From the NCBI GenBank assembly GCA_012295275.1, contig CM022679.1, forward strand, positions 26,553,350 through 26,617,349: a stretch of DNA of 64,000 bases. Direction: 5' to 3'. The position numbers were made by a program, and so were the translations under genes. A model generated the notes under the pieces. That model ran no database searches and was not told the DNA's origin. It saw nothing but the letters and a program-made list of their open reading frames with translations. This document shows positions 48,701 to 60,843 of this stretch, one piece after another. This stretch comes from Chrysomallon squamiferum. Lineage: Eukaryota; Mollusca; Gastropoda; Neomphalida; Peltospiridae. The number at the start of each line of letters is the position of its first letter. The first letter of the stretch is position 1.

Positions 48701-48950
48701 ACTTTTCTCCCTCAGAGATAAAAGCTTAAATTTTTGACATAACAATAAGTTCTTAAATGGTTTAAGGAGTTATTGTGAAAATTACTGCCTAGATTAGTTT
48801 ATGTTCTAAAATTGTGTTTCTTTTTTTAAGCGATATGCACAAAGACACTTGAAGCACAGGTAAACAAAAATATTTTTTTATCAGCACCTTGAAAAGGCCT
48901 CACGTTTTAAGCCGATTAATTCAACTTCCTGTCACAACTTAGTTATCTCT
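45185..48950. other. Intergenic stretch
   Basis: No supported gene. Open frames here are translations of T-rich or ATT-rich DNA. It contains the 202-bp inverted-repeat element at 45845-46046 and long T runs near 45680, 46720 and 47060. Confidence 0.55.
45845..46046. mobile_element. MITE-like element with ~27-bp terminal inverted repeats
   Basis: The left end (ATCTTTCCTAAAAATAAAGT, then ATGACAGT) and the reverse complement of the right end (ATCTTTGCTAACAATGAAGT, then ATGACAAT) match over about 28 bases with few differences. They enclose about 150 bp of AT-rich non-coding DNA. No transposase is present. Target-site duplication is not clear. Related solo ends lie at 37588 and 38720. Confidence 0.65.
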
Positions 48951-49149
48951 CTTGTTGAAATATTACGGATTTCCCTAACTTTTACATAAATTCTTGAATT
49001 AGTACTGTCGATAGTTTATGATCCAAATGCCTTGAAATCGGTTAACATGTGCAGAACGTTCCTATAATTCAGTCTGTTATAAGTTTTAGTAGCCTGACAC
49101 GGGTTCATCCGGAAAGCATGCTTTCGATATGTGACGTGGATTAACGCCA
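48951..49149 (+). promoter_or_regulatory. TXNDC11: Candidate TXNDC11 promoter / 5' UTR
   Basis: Sequence just upstream of the TXNDC11 start becomes less AT-rich and retains CpGs (for example near 48955-48970 and 49010-49145), unlike the gene-poor DNA to the left. No TATA box was evident. The assignment is by position and composition only. Confidence 0.35.
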
Positions 49150-49414
49150 ATGGAGAGCGCCGCCTCGAAAGATAGATCACACGTTGCACATACGAGTATC
49201 TTGTATAGAGCTATGACCAGACATCCAGAACTTTTTCTGCTTGCCATAACTCTATCTGTCACTGTCATATCGCGATATGGAAACAGGTAAAATGTACTGA
49301 TTTCACATATTAAATGCATAGTCTCCGACAATGTTGCACGTGCCAGTTTGTTTACATTCCTGACTCCGAAGAAACGACAAACTTTGATACTATCCTTCAG
49401 TGCTTCACGTAATT

Positions 49415-49449
<35 letters not shown>

Positions 49450-52400
49450 GCCATAGCATTTATTAATATTCAGATATAATATTTTTGTTGTTTCAGTAAA
49501 TAATCACAATATGAAACATATTTGTAAATTAAACGTGTTAATATATGGGTGGATGCATATATTAAAGGAAGAGGATCGTCATAGTCATAGTGTTTATCTG
49601 CAATAATTACACTGAGATGATAAAACCTGTACTTAACATAAGAACAATCTCTCACAATAACAAGTGCATTACAAATTTAAATGGATGACCATTTTGTTCA
49701 AAGTCACTGTGATTAATCATTAAGCCATCAGTCGTAAGACCAATGGACAGAATGATCAGATATTGTTAAATATTCTAATTTGTTTAGTAATAATAAGGGA
49801 ATTTAATATTGTCTTTGTAACTAACACTGGCAGTGTCTTGTGAAGATGGCACAGACTCTTAGACTGTACTTAAGGACAAATGTGCTTGAACCTTTAACAA
49901 ACATATTGATTGCTTGACAACACTGAATTTCTGTACTAGATACAAATGTTGGGGATATTATATTGGATATAATGTTCTGATGATATGATTGTAGTAAAAA
50001 ATATCTGTTGATAAAACAGTTTGGGGGACTCATGGCAATCATAATTCCAGATGATATTTGGTGTGTCTGTATATGTGTATGTTGGCAGTTAGATAGAAAT
50101 GTAGGTGTGTATGTGTGTTTAGTGTGTGCATGCACAAACACAAATTTATCTAGATGTATATGTGGTGTTTAGGTGGGTAAGTAGATATGTTTGGTTAGAA
50201 TCCTTATTTTTATAAATTTAAAAAAAATAATATCATTATTTCAGTCTCAAGTCACAGCCTATTACAGTTCCACCCAGACCACCTAAACGATTCTTCCCCA
50301 TCAGCTCACCAGTACTTGACTTTCCATATGGAGACTTGGACCCAGTTGTCGATGTTTTGGGACAGGAGGAAATTATTTTTCTCATGTATTATGCCCCTTG
50401 GTGTGCTAAATCGATGGCTGTGCGCTGGGAATTCCACAAAGCTGCTAAATATTTAAAAGATCAGGTTAGTAAGATGTTAAATATTGTCTTAGGATATGTC
50501 TTTGTGAATTTATGTGTAAGGCATAGGCTTATATAGTACCTTTATATATGAAAGTTTGAGCTGTATTTTTATTCATTTGGGAACATGGGAATATGTAATG
50601 CGTGAATTTTAATTCAAACAGTTGACACTTCAAGCTAGCACACAGTTTAATTTCAGAGAGAGAATTATAGATAAATAGATAGAGAGAATTTATAATATGT
50701 AAATTATAGAAGTATTCTGTGTGACTTTTCAGGTTAAATTTGTAGCAGTTAATTGTTGGTGGCCAGAAGGACAGTGTCGCAAGCGATACAAGTTTCTGAT
50801 GTACCCAGTTCTCTTTGTTTACTACTTGGATGTAGACGGTTACCGTTACATGGGTTAGTTTATGTCTCTGAGAAGAATAAGCCTGTCACATAATATGTTA
50901 CATTGAATGAATTAATGTGAATTAGAAAAACCTATGTGTAAACATAGACATAAAAAGTGTGAACTACATGTACATCAATTTGTGCCTTACTCACAATCAG
51001 TGACACTGTTTTTCTGTTAATGAGTGTAATAGCTAATATAATATTTGTCATTATTTTAGATAATTTTTTTTTTTTTTTTAACTCAGTAATAAAAAGCCAG
51101 TAAAGTGTACATGTTGTCACTGTGTTTCTTATACATACATACAGATAGATATACACACATGCAGACAGACACACATAAACAGGCATACATGCTCATGAAC
51201 ACTAATACACATACGTTAACCAATGTATGCACATTCACTCACATATGTGCAGGTCTGTATACATTTCACTTACATGTGTGTAGGTTAGATAAGTGTACTG
51301 ATTGTGTATTAATGTTTTCCATGCAGGGCTGCAGTCAGCTGATCACATGGTGAAGTTCTTGGAGGATCTCATGTATCCCTTGACACCATTTCACCACAAA
51401 ACAGAAATCTTAGATTTTATTGCTCGTCATGATGTGAGTTTATTATTATTATTATTATTATTATTACATATTTTTTAAACATTAATGGATTTCTGATGAT
51501 ATTAAATTTTATAAACCAACATTTGGTCAGATGATATGGGATAGAGAAAAAGACAGAGTGAGAGATAGGTTAAGACACGAATAGATAAATGGATATGAGT
51601 AAGTAGAGGGAATGAAATAAAGAATATGAGAAAGAGTTAAAATAAAATTTGAAGTAACTGTTTTCTGTTACTTTATATATTCTGTTTGAGATTGTATAAT
51701 TATCTCATTCAACACAGAGAGGAAGAGGGAGAGAGAGGGAATAAAAAAAGAGATAGAGAGATCTAGTGTTACCTTTTATTTTTATTTTTTAAAAGAAAGA
51801 AAATCAGCATTTATTTTTTTTTTAATTTCTGTATAGTAATTTAAAAGCAACATAATATAGTTATCTGAGGATAAATGACTGTAAAAATATCTTTCTATTG
51901 ATAAAAAATTATAACAGTAGCCCATGTTTTAACTGAAAAAAGAAATTAAAAGAAATAATAAAATGGCCTAAACGCTTATTTTCTTTTTAATTTATAAAAT
52001 TGGTATGTTATAAGCAGTAATATTCAGTTTTCTCTTGTTAATTCATTTAAAAGAATCTTGAAAAACTGCAGCCAATGTTTTACCTGCAAAAAACAACAAA
52101 TAACAATGGTAAAGATACGTAAACATTTATTTTCTCTTTTTTTACAGTCAGCTGTTATAGGATACTTTGATTTCAACATGTCTCCACAACCTCCAGGTTT
52201 CCAGCAGTTTTACTTGGCCTCTATGAGAGTTGTCGAACATGGTAAGAACCAAACAGATTTTAATTAACTACAATTTTTTTTTTTTTTTCAGTTTGTAATG
52301 TTATAGGATCTCTGTATATTCATTATAGTGAAATTTTAATGTAGAAAAAAACAAACACAGGACTTTGAGTCAAAAATATATTTTGGTTGAAATGTTTATA

Positions 52401-54019
52401 TTTAATTTATAATTTTTTAGGTATGCACTGCATACTGAGTTTTCAGTAATACTTTCTGCTTTAAATACCATAATGTCAAAACTTAAAAATACAAACTGAA
52501 GTTGTTAGATAACAAGATGGATATTTGATTTTTATTATTATTGTTATTATTGTTATTATTGTTATTGTTGTTATTGTTATTATTGTTATTGTTATTATTA
52601 TTGTTATTGTTATCAGTGCTACTGCAGCAGTATCTTTATAACAATAATCGATACAGCAACTACTTCTTCCACCACTACTACTCCTACTGCTGCTACTGCA
52701 ACCATTACTACTACTTCTACCATTGCTACTCTGTACGACATCTGCTTCACTAAAACAAGTAGTCCTATTATCACCACGGATACTCTTGCTATTACTATTC
52801 TGTACTACATCTACTACTACTACTAGTACTACAACAATTTCTATTTTAAATTTTCTTTATCTTATTCTTTCAGATCCACACCAGCCAGTGAAGTTTGGCG
52901 TCACCTTTCAGAAACATCTCGCGGAGATGTTCAACCTCACTCAATCATGTGATGTTGTCATGCTTCGAGTTGCCAACAGCAGTCTGGTAATTGTTACATG
53001 TTTGTTACTGTTGTCAGCAGTTACATGTTTGTTACTCTTATCAGCACTCCTCTAATCATCTATTCAGAAATGAGTCAATGAAAATTATTACTACCACTCC
53101 CATTAATTTAGTATGCTAATTTACTGAACACGTTTAGTGAGTGAATTAATGGGTATTAAATTAAGTGAAAAGTTAATTTGTTGACGAATGCTGATGAAGG
53201 TTATAATTAGTATAAATTATCTTTGTCTGTTGAAAAAAAATGCTCACAAGGACTAACAGATTATTGTAGAAATTCGTTTCTAGTAATTTATTGAAGCAGA
53301 AATTGTTTTTCCTTTTGAAAATCTTAGTAGGGACCTTACAATACCTGTAACTTAGGATTTTAAATTATCATTGCCAATAAAACCTTGACATGACTTTTCC
53401 TGTCTGTACCAAAGAACATGTATAAAATTACTGTCAGTATCAAAGAACATGTATAAAATTCCTGTTTGTATCAAAGAACATGTATAAAATTCCTGTCTGT
53501 ATCAAAGAACATGTATAAAATTACTGTCTGTATCAAAGAACATGTATAAAATTCTTGTCTGTATCAAAGAACATTTAAAATTCCTGTGTGTATCAAAGAA
53601 CATATAAAATTCCTGTCTGTATCAAAGAACATATATGAAATTCCTGTCTGTATCAAGGAACATTTATGAAATTCCTGTCTATATCAAAGAACATGTATAA
53701 AATTCCTGTCTGTATCAAAGAACATGTATAAAATATAATTTGCTGTTGCTGAGTGGTAAGGACAATGGGTGGGGACAATGGGTTTCCTATCACATAACAG
53801 CATTACAAAAAATGTGTTGTAATTTGTTTCAGAAATTTTCCCGAGATTTCAATTTCACCTCGAGTCAGCTGGTGTCCTGGTCGCTAAGCAACAGACAAAA
53901 GGTATGGAATGATGTAATTTTATGGAGAGTGCAATAAATTAAATATTTCAACTGTTAAATAATTTGGTAAGTATGCGTCATTTGATTTTTACTGTTTCTT
54001 CGATGTTGTTTTAATTCTG

Positions 54020-54051
<32 letters not shown>

Positions 54052-57000
54052 AGTATGTATGTATGTATGTATGTATGTGTTTGTGTATGTGAGTATGTAC
54101 ATATGTATGTATTATGCATGTATGTGTGTATGTAATGTCTTAACAAATACAAACACACAGAATACTTCAATATGCTTTTGATGTTGTAAATCTAAGGTTA
54201 ATTTCTGAATATGTGTGAAAGATTGATATTTAAATGTATCTATTTCAGTCTTATTTTATTGTATTTCTTTCAGCCAATTGTCAAATGGCTTTCTCCTCTG
54301 GGAGTGAAAAGTTTGTCTCTGTCAAATGAGATCATTCGAGGTCCTGCAGTTATAGCTTTCTATTCCCACAATCCTCTCTTCGACACCAACCAGCCATTTC
54401 AGGTGGTAAGTTGATGTGTTTTATTTTTGTTTGTAAACAGTTTATTACTTTCAGTAGCACATGTTTTGGAAGAAATTGTAACAAAGAAATGTGCATAATT
54501 TTATATATATTTTTTAAATTTTAATTTTAATTTTATATTTTATATTTTTTTAATTTTAATTTAAATTTTTTTAATTTAATTTAATTTTAATTTTTATTAT
54601 ATCTTTTTTGTTTTATTTTATTTTTTATTTATTTACTTCTTTTTTGGTATCTTCACAGTTCTAGATTATCTTTATACATTATTGCTTATTTGTTTTTCTT
54701 ATTGTTTTTGAAACAGTTTGTTGTAATTTTTCAACTTTTACATTTTGGTATAATTTTTTTTTCTCTGTCTGTATTTTTAGATGAAAGATCTCGCACTGCA
54801 GTTCCGGAACTGCGGAGAGAACACAAACATTTCCGACATCATAACAAGATGGCGACAGCAAGCGAAACGCAGCGAAGTCAGCTACCGTGAAGTCGTCAGA
54901 TTCTGTGACAGATATCGCAGACACAGCCGCATCCAGCTGAACCGAGTCAACTGCTGCGTTACCGTGGTAACGTCCCTGGAGAACTCGATGCACAAGAACA
55001 TCTGCGAGTACTGCGTGCACCGCCAGAACCAGATGGTCAATTCCTGTCCGCTGAATCTGTACCTGAAGCTCGACCAGATGCCGAAGTGGACATCCTTGCA
55101 GACCAACATCTGCCAGAATTCCGTGGAAAACTACAACACTTTCGAGTACTACAGCTTGTGCTGCAGGAACTGCACAAAGAAGGTTGCTGACACCCACACA
55201 GACAGATTCTCTGCCCAGTCTTTCAAGTCGGGGAAACGTCGACTGACAGACAGGTACCTCTGGCAGAGTTTGGAGAACTATCCTAAACGACTATGCAAGA
55301 AACTCACCCTGCAGAAAGTGGAAGGGGTGAGAGCGTACAGAGACATGATCCACTACATCGATGATGATGGTGATGATGATGATGACATCCTCGGAGCCCT
55401 TAGAACCATCTCTGGTTTGGGCTGCCACACAAACCGAACGGTCAATTTCTATGCAATGGACGCCGTCCATCATTCTGTTTTTGCTGAGCGGCTTGGAGTG
55501 GACATTTCCAGTCTGCCTGCTCAGCCTTCTGTTGTTATTGTAGATAAAGAAGTAAGAAGTATTTTTATTTACTCACACTTCAAGGTTACAGAGATATCAA
55601 AAATATATTTCCTGCTGTAGTATATGTTTTTGTTAGCAGAGATTAATTTAAAAAAAACAAAAAAAAAAAACAAACAAACAACGAATTATTAATAATTACA
55701 GATATATAGATTTAAATTTAACACATTATTTAATTACACTTATTCATTAACATGCTATTTACTTACTAAATCTGTATATCTGTCTGTTTCATTGATAGTT
55801 CTTGATTGATTACAAATCATTGTAAGTAAAACGAATAATAAATCCCAAAACAACATTAATTGTGTCTGTGCAAATGCATGTGTAATCAGTACAGTCCAAT
55901 TCATTGTATTTATACTTACATATTTTAATGTTAAATTTTTTTATTTTTTTATTTTTCTTTTAATTATAATTTGTCCACAACAAAAAGAGAAAATATTTTA
56001 GTGATAAAACAGAAAACAGTAATGAACATGATGATGAGCCCATTTATTTTGTTGATTTGACTGAATTATTTATTTATTTATTTATTTATTTTTTTATTTT
56101 TTTATTTATTTTTTTATTTATTTATTTATGAATGATATTTATTTATTTTTTTATTTATTTATGAATGATATTTATTTATTTATTTCATTTCAGAATGAAG
56201 AAGAATATTTGCTCAAAGAAAATTTCACAGTATCTAATGTTGGTATGTTTTAATATATATTAATACCCAGCTATTTTCGTTTGTATTTAAATCATGTATG
56301 GCATGATTATTATTTTTTATGCTTGACTGAACAATACACAATAAGCAGCAAATTGACTGCAACAGATGTTCGATGTTGTGGAAAACACATGTTGCCTTTA
56401 TTCATTTCATCACGTGTACTCATATTTTACAAAAGATAAATGTATTTTGTTTCTTTTTATCAATACAGATGTGTTGAAAAGTTAAACAAAAATTTTGCCA
56501 CTTGTGGATTCTTTTACTTATTTTTTTAGCCAACATTCTTGTCTACATTTCCAACTTTAACTTCATTTCAAGTTTTTTTTAAGTCCCACAAGATCTAAGG
56601 TCATTTATGGCACTTCAGTATGAAAACTAATTATAGATTTGGAATCCTTAACCAATTCCCTTTCCAGTGATACCAAGTTAGTTCAGTTTAAACCACTGGT
56701 TGATGGGGGAAAAGGGTATGAAGACTGGTTTCTCTTACATGTTTTCATCAAAAACAAATATCATTCCTGAGTGTGATATTTCCAAAAACCTTTGATCTTT
56801 TTCATGAAATAGTTTGTATTTTCTCTTTCCCACTCTTAGTGAGTGAAAATACAAAGTTAGAGCAGAATTTGAAGGGATTAGGTTAAATTCAGTGTTGCTG
56901 CTAAGATGAGCAGTCACTGTAGTGATGCTGCGCACATCAGAACGTTGCCTCTCATGGTCACTGTAGATGTCTGCTTTTACTTGAAGTATTAAAAGATTTG

Positions 57001-60000
57001 CTCAGAGATTTTGAAAAATTAAAGAGAAGAATGGGTTAAACACATTTTTGTGATTTTAACTTGAAACAAGAAATAAAATTTGAAAAAAAAAATGTATTTA
57101 AATTTCACTTTTCTTTAGACATACACTCTTTATTTCTTCCCATATCACTAAAAAGTAATAGAATGTATTTTCATACTACATTATAGTAAAAAATACTAAA
57201 ACCCTTTTCAATCATTTATCCTCCTGACACTAGTAAAAATAACACAATAATTATTTTTCTTCTTTTTTATTTTTTAAAAATATCACTTTTGTTTTAAATT
57301 CTTTTATTTTTATTTTTCAGCATCGTTTATAGTTAACTTCACAACGGGTAACATAAGGAGACACTTGCGTTCAAGTCTCACACAGAACTCAGCCTGTGAT
57401 AGTCAGCACGAAGTCTGCGTCACAGATGTCAGCTCACAGACATTCCAGCATGTTGTGATGGCAGAAGATAAGGTATTTGAAGTTTATTGTTAAATATATA
57501 TATATATATATATTTCAATATTTATTGGAATATTTCTGCATATTTGTGTATATTTGTGTGTGTATGTATTTTAGAAATTCTGCATACATTTGTATATAAT
57601 TTTGTGTGTGTGTGTGTGTTTGTGTTACTGCCTGTTAGAAAGTGAACAATTGATGTAGGTACATATTTGTGTCAGTGGGTGTAAAATGTTGTTAAAGAAT
57701 GAGTCCTTGACAAAATGTTTGTTGAAATGAATAATACTGGTACTATTTTATTTATACATATATGTATATTGTGGGGTTTTTTTTATTACTTCTACTACCA
57801 GTACTACTACCAATACTACTACTACTACTACTACTACAGCTGTTACTACTGTTGTTCTACTGGTTCTACTACTAATATTGCTACAACTTTCTACTGCTAC
57901 TTTGTTTCTGAATGATATACTTTTTTAATAAGTGTGTGTGTGTGTGAATTTCAGATACTATTATTAATAAAAAAAAGAGAAACAAATTAATAATTAAAGA
58001 TGGCAGCTAAATCTACAAATCATTTCATTTTTGTAATATAAATAAATAATAAGCATAATAATGGAAATGAAATAATTAACTGTAATTCAACAGCAGAATT
58101 TAATTAATGAATATTTACTTAATGGCTGAACTTCTGAATCACTGTTGCTTTCACGACATATTTATCTTCAGGCTAAGTTGAATTTAGTTTTGTTTATTAT
58201 TAAGAAATAAATATGTAAATCAATTAGTTTGTTCAAAAATGACTCCTCAAACTTTTTTGTATTATTAGTTATTAAGCCTCTTTATTGTTTGGATCAAGAC
58301 ATTTCCAGACATAATGAAAACAAGATAAACAAATACTTGCAAACTGAAAGCTTCTAAGTGTAAAATTATATTTGAAGAAGTGAGAGAGTGACAGAGAGAA
58401 TGAGTCAGGTAAGAGAGAGACAGACAGAGAGAGAGAGAATATGAGATATACTGTGAAAAAACAGGAAAATGTAATATATTATTATGATGATAAATGTAAG
58501 AAATCAAGTCAGTGTTGGTAGACTAAGATATAGTCTTACTTACTAAGGAATCAGTTAATAAAGACAAGAAAGTCTGAACCAAAACTCTTCACACACCAGT
58601 CAAGAAGTCTGCATATGTGGAAGTCTCTTCATTCTTTTTACAGTATACAGCTACATCACAGCTACATCACAGCTACATCACAGCTACATCACAGCTGCCA
58701 CAATATTTTAATGTTCAGTTTCTACATAAAAAAAACCTTTCAGATTCCTCAGTGCCAATGAATTAATTATTGAATCAGTTTCAAAAATAGACTACGGTTG
58801 TCTTCCCAGAACAATAAGGAAACATCCATATTTATATAAAGTCTTATCATTAAATCATTGTAAAAAATAAAATAAAATAAATAAATAATTATACAGTCAG
58901 ACATTTTGCCTTCTAGTTCTGTTATCACTGACAAAATGCACAAAACCAAACGTTCATATTTTTCTTAACTAATGTAACCTTCAGGGCATTTACATTTTTT
59001 ATGACTTCTACAATTAAAATTAAAATAATCTTTGGGACTGCAATAAACCCTTTTTCAGTTTTGAAACATAATCTAACCTGACAATCATGGCTTCCATGTT
59101 GAACATAATTAAGGTTGACGTAATCTTCAGGACAGTGACAAGGTCAAACAGAGAATACCTAACCAGACCATCATGGCTTCTATAATTAAATTTAGCATAA
59201 TCTTCAATTCCAATGTCAGAAAAAAAAAAAAAAAATTCAAACTAGAACATTACAGTTTATGTAATTAAAGTTATCATAATGTTCAGAATTATGACAAGTT
59301 CTTTTCCGGTGTTTAGAAACACAGTAGCTAACCAAACCAACCTGACTTCCATAATTACAATTAATGTAATTTCAAGTGTGTGACAAGGTCAGGCAGAGAG
59401 CATCTAACCAGACCATCATGTCTTCCATAATTAAAATTAACATAATATTCAAAGCAATGACAAATCATTTTCAAGGTAATAATAATAATAATAATAATAA
59501 TAAGTAAATAAATATTTCTAATCGGAGCATTACGGTTTTAAGGCTGTGACTAGATTAGGCAGAGCTTATTTAACCAATACCCATCCAGGCTTACATAATT
59601 AAAATTAACATAATATTCATAGTTGTGACAAATCGATTCCGAGGTGAAAAAGAAAATAATAATAATAATTTCTTACTGGAGCCTTTCTGCTTCTGTAATT
59701 GAAGTTGACATCCTCAAGGCTATGGCAAGGTCAAGCACAGAATATCTAACCAGACCATCATGGCTTCCATAATTAAAATTAACATAGCATTCAAAACTAT
59801 GACAAATCATTTCCAAGGTTTTAAATCGGGGGGAAAATTACTACTTCTGTAATTAAAGTTAACATTTCTCAAGGCTATGACAAGGTCAAGCACAGCATAT
59901 CTAACCAGACCATCATGGCTTCTTGTAATCAACGTTAACATCATCATTTCGAGGGCAGTGACAGATTGGTGTGTGGATGTTGTGTCAACACTTTTAGCAA

Positions 60001-60770
60001 GTACACACTAATGCGATTACGACAATGAAGATTTTGATGGATACCAATTGGAAAACTGCAGCAGTGAACTAAGCCTCTCATTTCCTCTGCAGGCTAAAAT
60101 CAGTGCTGACCTTTGACATTGTGGGAGGTCGTTGAAGGGTCGGCATATGTGATTGTAAATATTTTGCATAAATTGCTGATTGTCTGAATCAAGACAAATA
60201 TTAATATAAGAACTTGTCTAGTGATGTCTGTGAAAAAAATAAAAAAAAAAAAAATAAAATAATATTGGATATTGCTGTATAATGTTGGTTATAAATATAT
60301 GACACTAGTTGTAACGGAAATATGATCTTTTTCTTAATCTTGATTTGAGTAAAAGGATTAGCAACAATGTTCTCTGATGCTTGTCAGAATACACATACTC
60401 ATCCATTTTACGTATTTATCTATTAAGAAAAAACTGAAATGTTCAAAGTTTGTAATATAAATCTCAGAATCCAGGATCAAACTGATCTGCTGTTTTTTAA
60501 ATAATTTTCTATTTCTATTTTCAGCAGGTGCCTAAAATAAATAAATAAATAAATAAATAAAGATCTAACACAGTAAAAACGTTTTTATTTTCTGTTTAAT
60601 ATAACAACAAAAGACATACACAAAATTAAAAAGTCTAAATTTTTTTCGATTAATTATTTTTCAACAATCACATTTTATAATTGAATTCATTGTCACCTGT
60701 TTCCTAAACTCAGTCTAGTCTTATTGTGATAATGATGACAATAATAATAATAATAATAATAATGATGATG

Positions 60771-60843
<73 letters not shown>

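Noticed and set aside
49086-49454. 122-codon - strand open frame with a leucine run
   Set aside because: It overlaps the TXNDC11 first exon antisense and starts in an AAT repeat. No family resemblance.
54679-55197. 172-codon - strand open frame
   Set aside because: Antisense to the large TXNDC11 exon 54781-55551, whose + strand translation matches the family and splice phases.
56550-57010. Less AT-rich segment in the TXNDC11 intron suspected to be an extra exon
   Set aside because: Exons 56194-56242 and 57321-57472 join in phase without it. No acceptor-donor pair with an open frame was found. A loose resemblance to about 8957-9005 suggests a decayed repeat at most.
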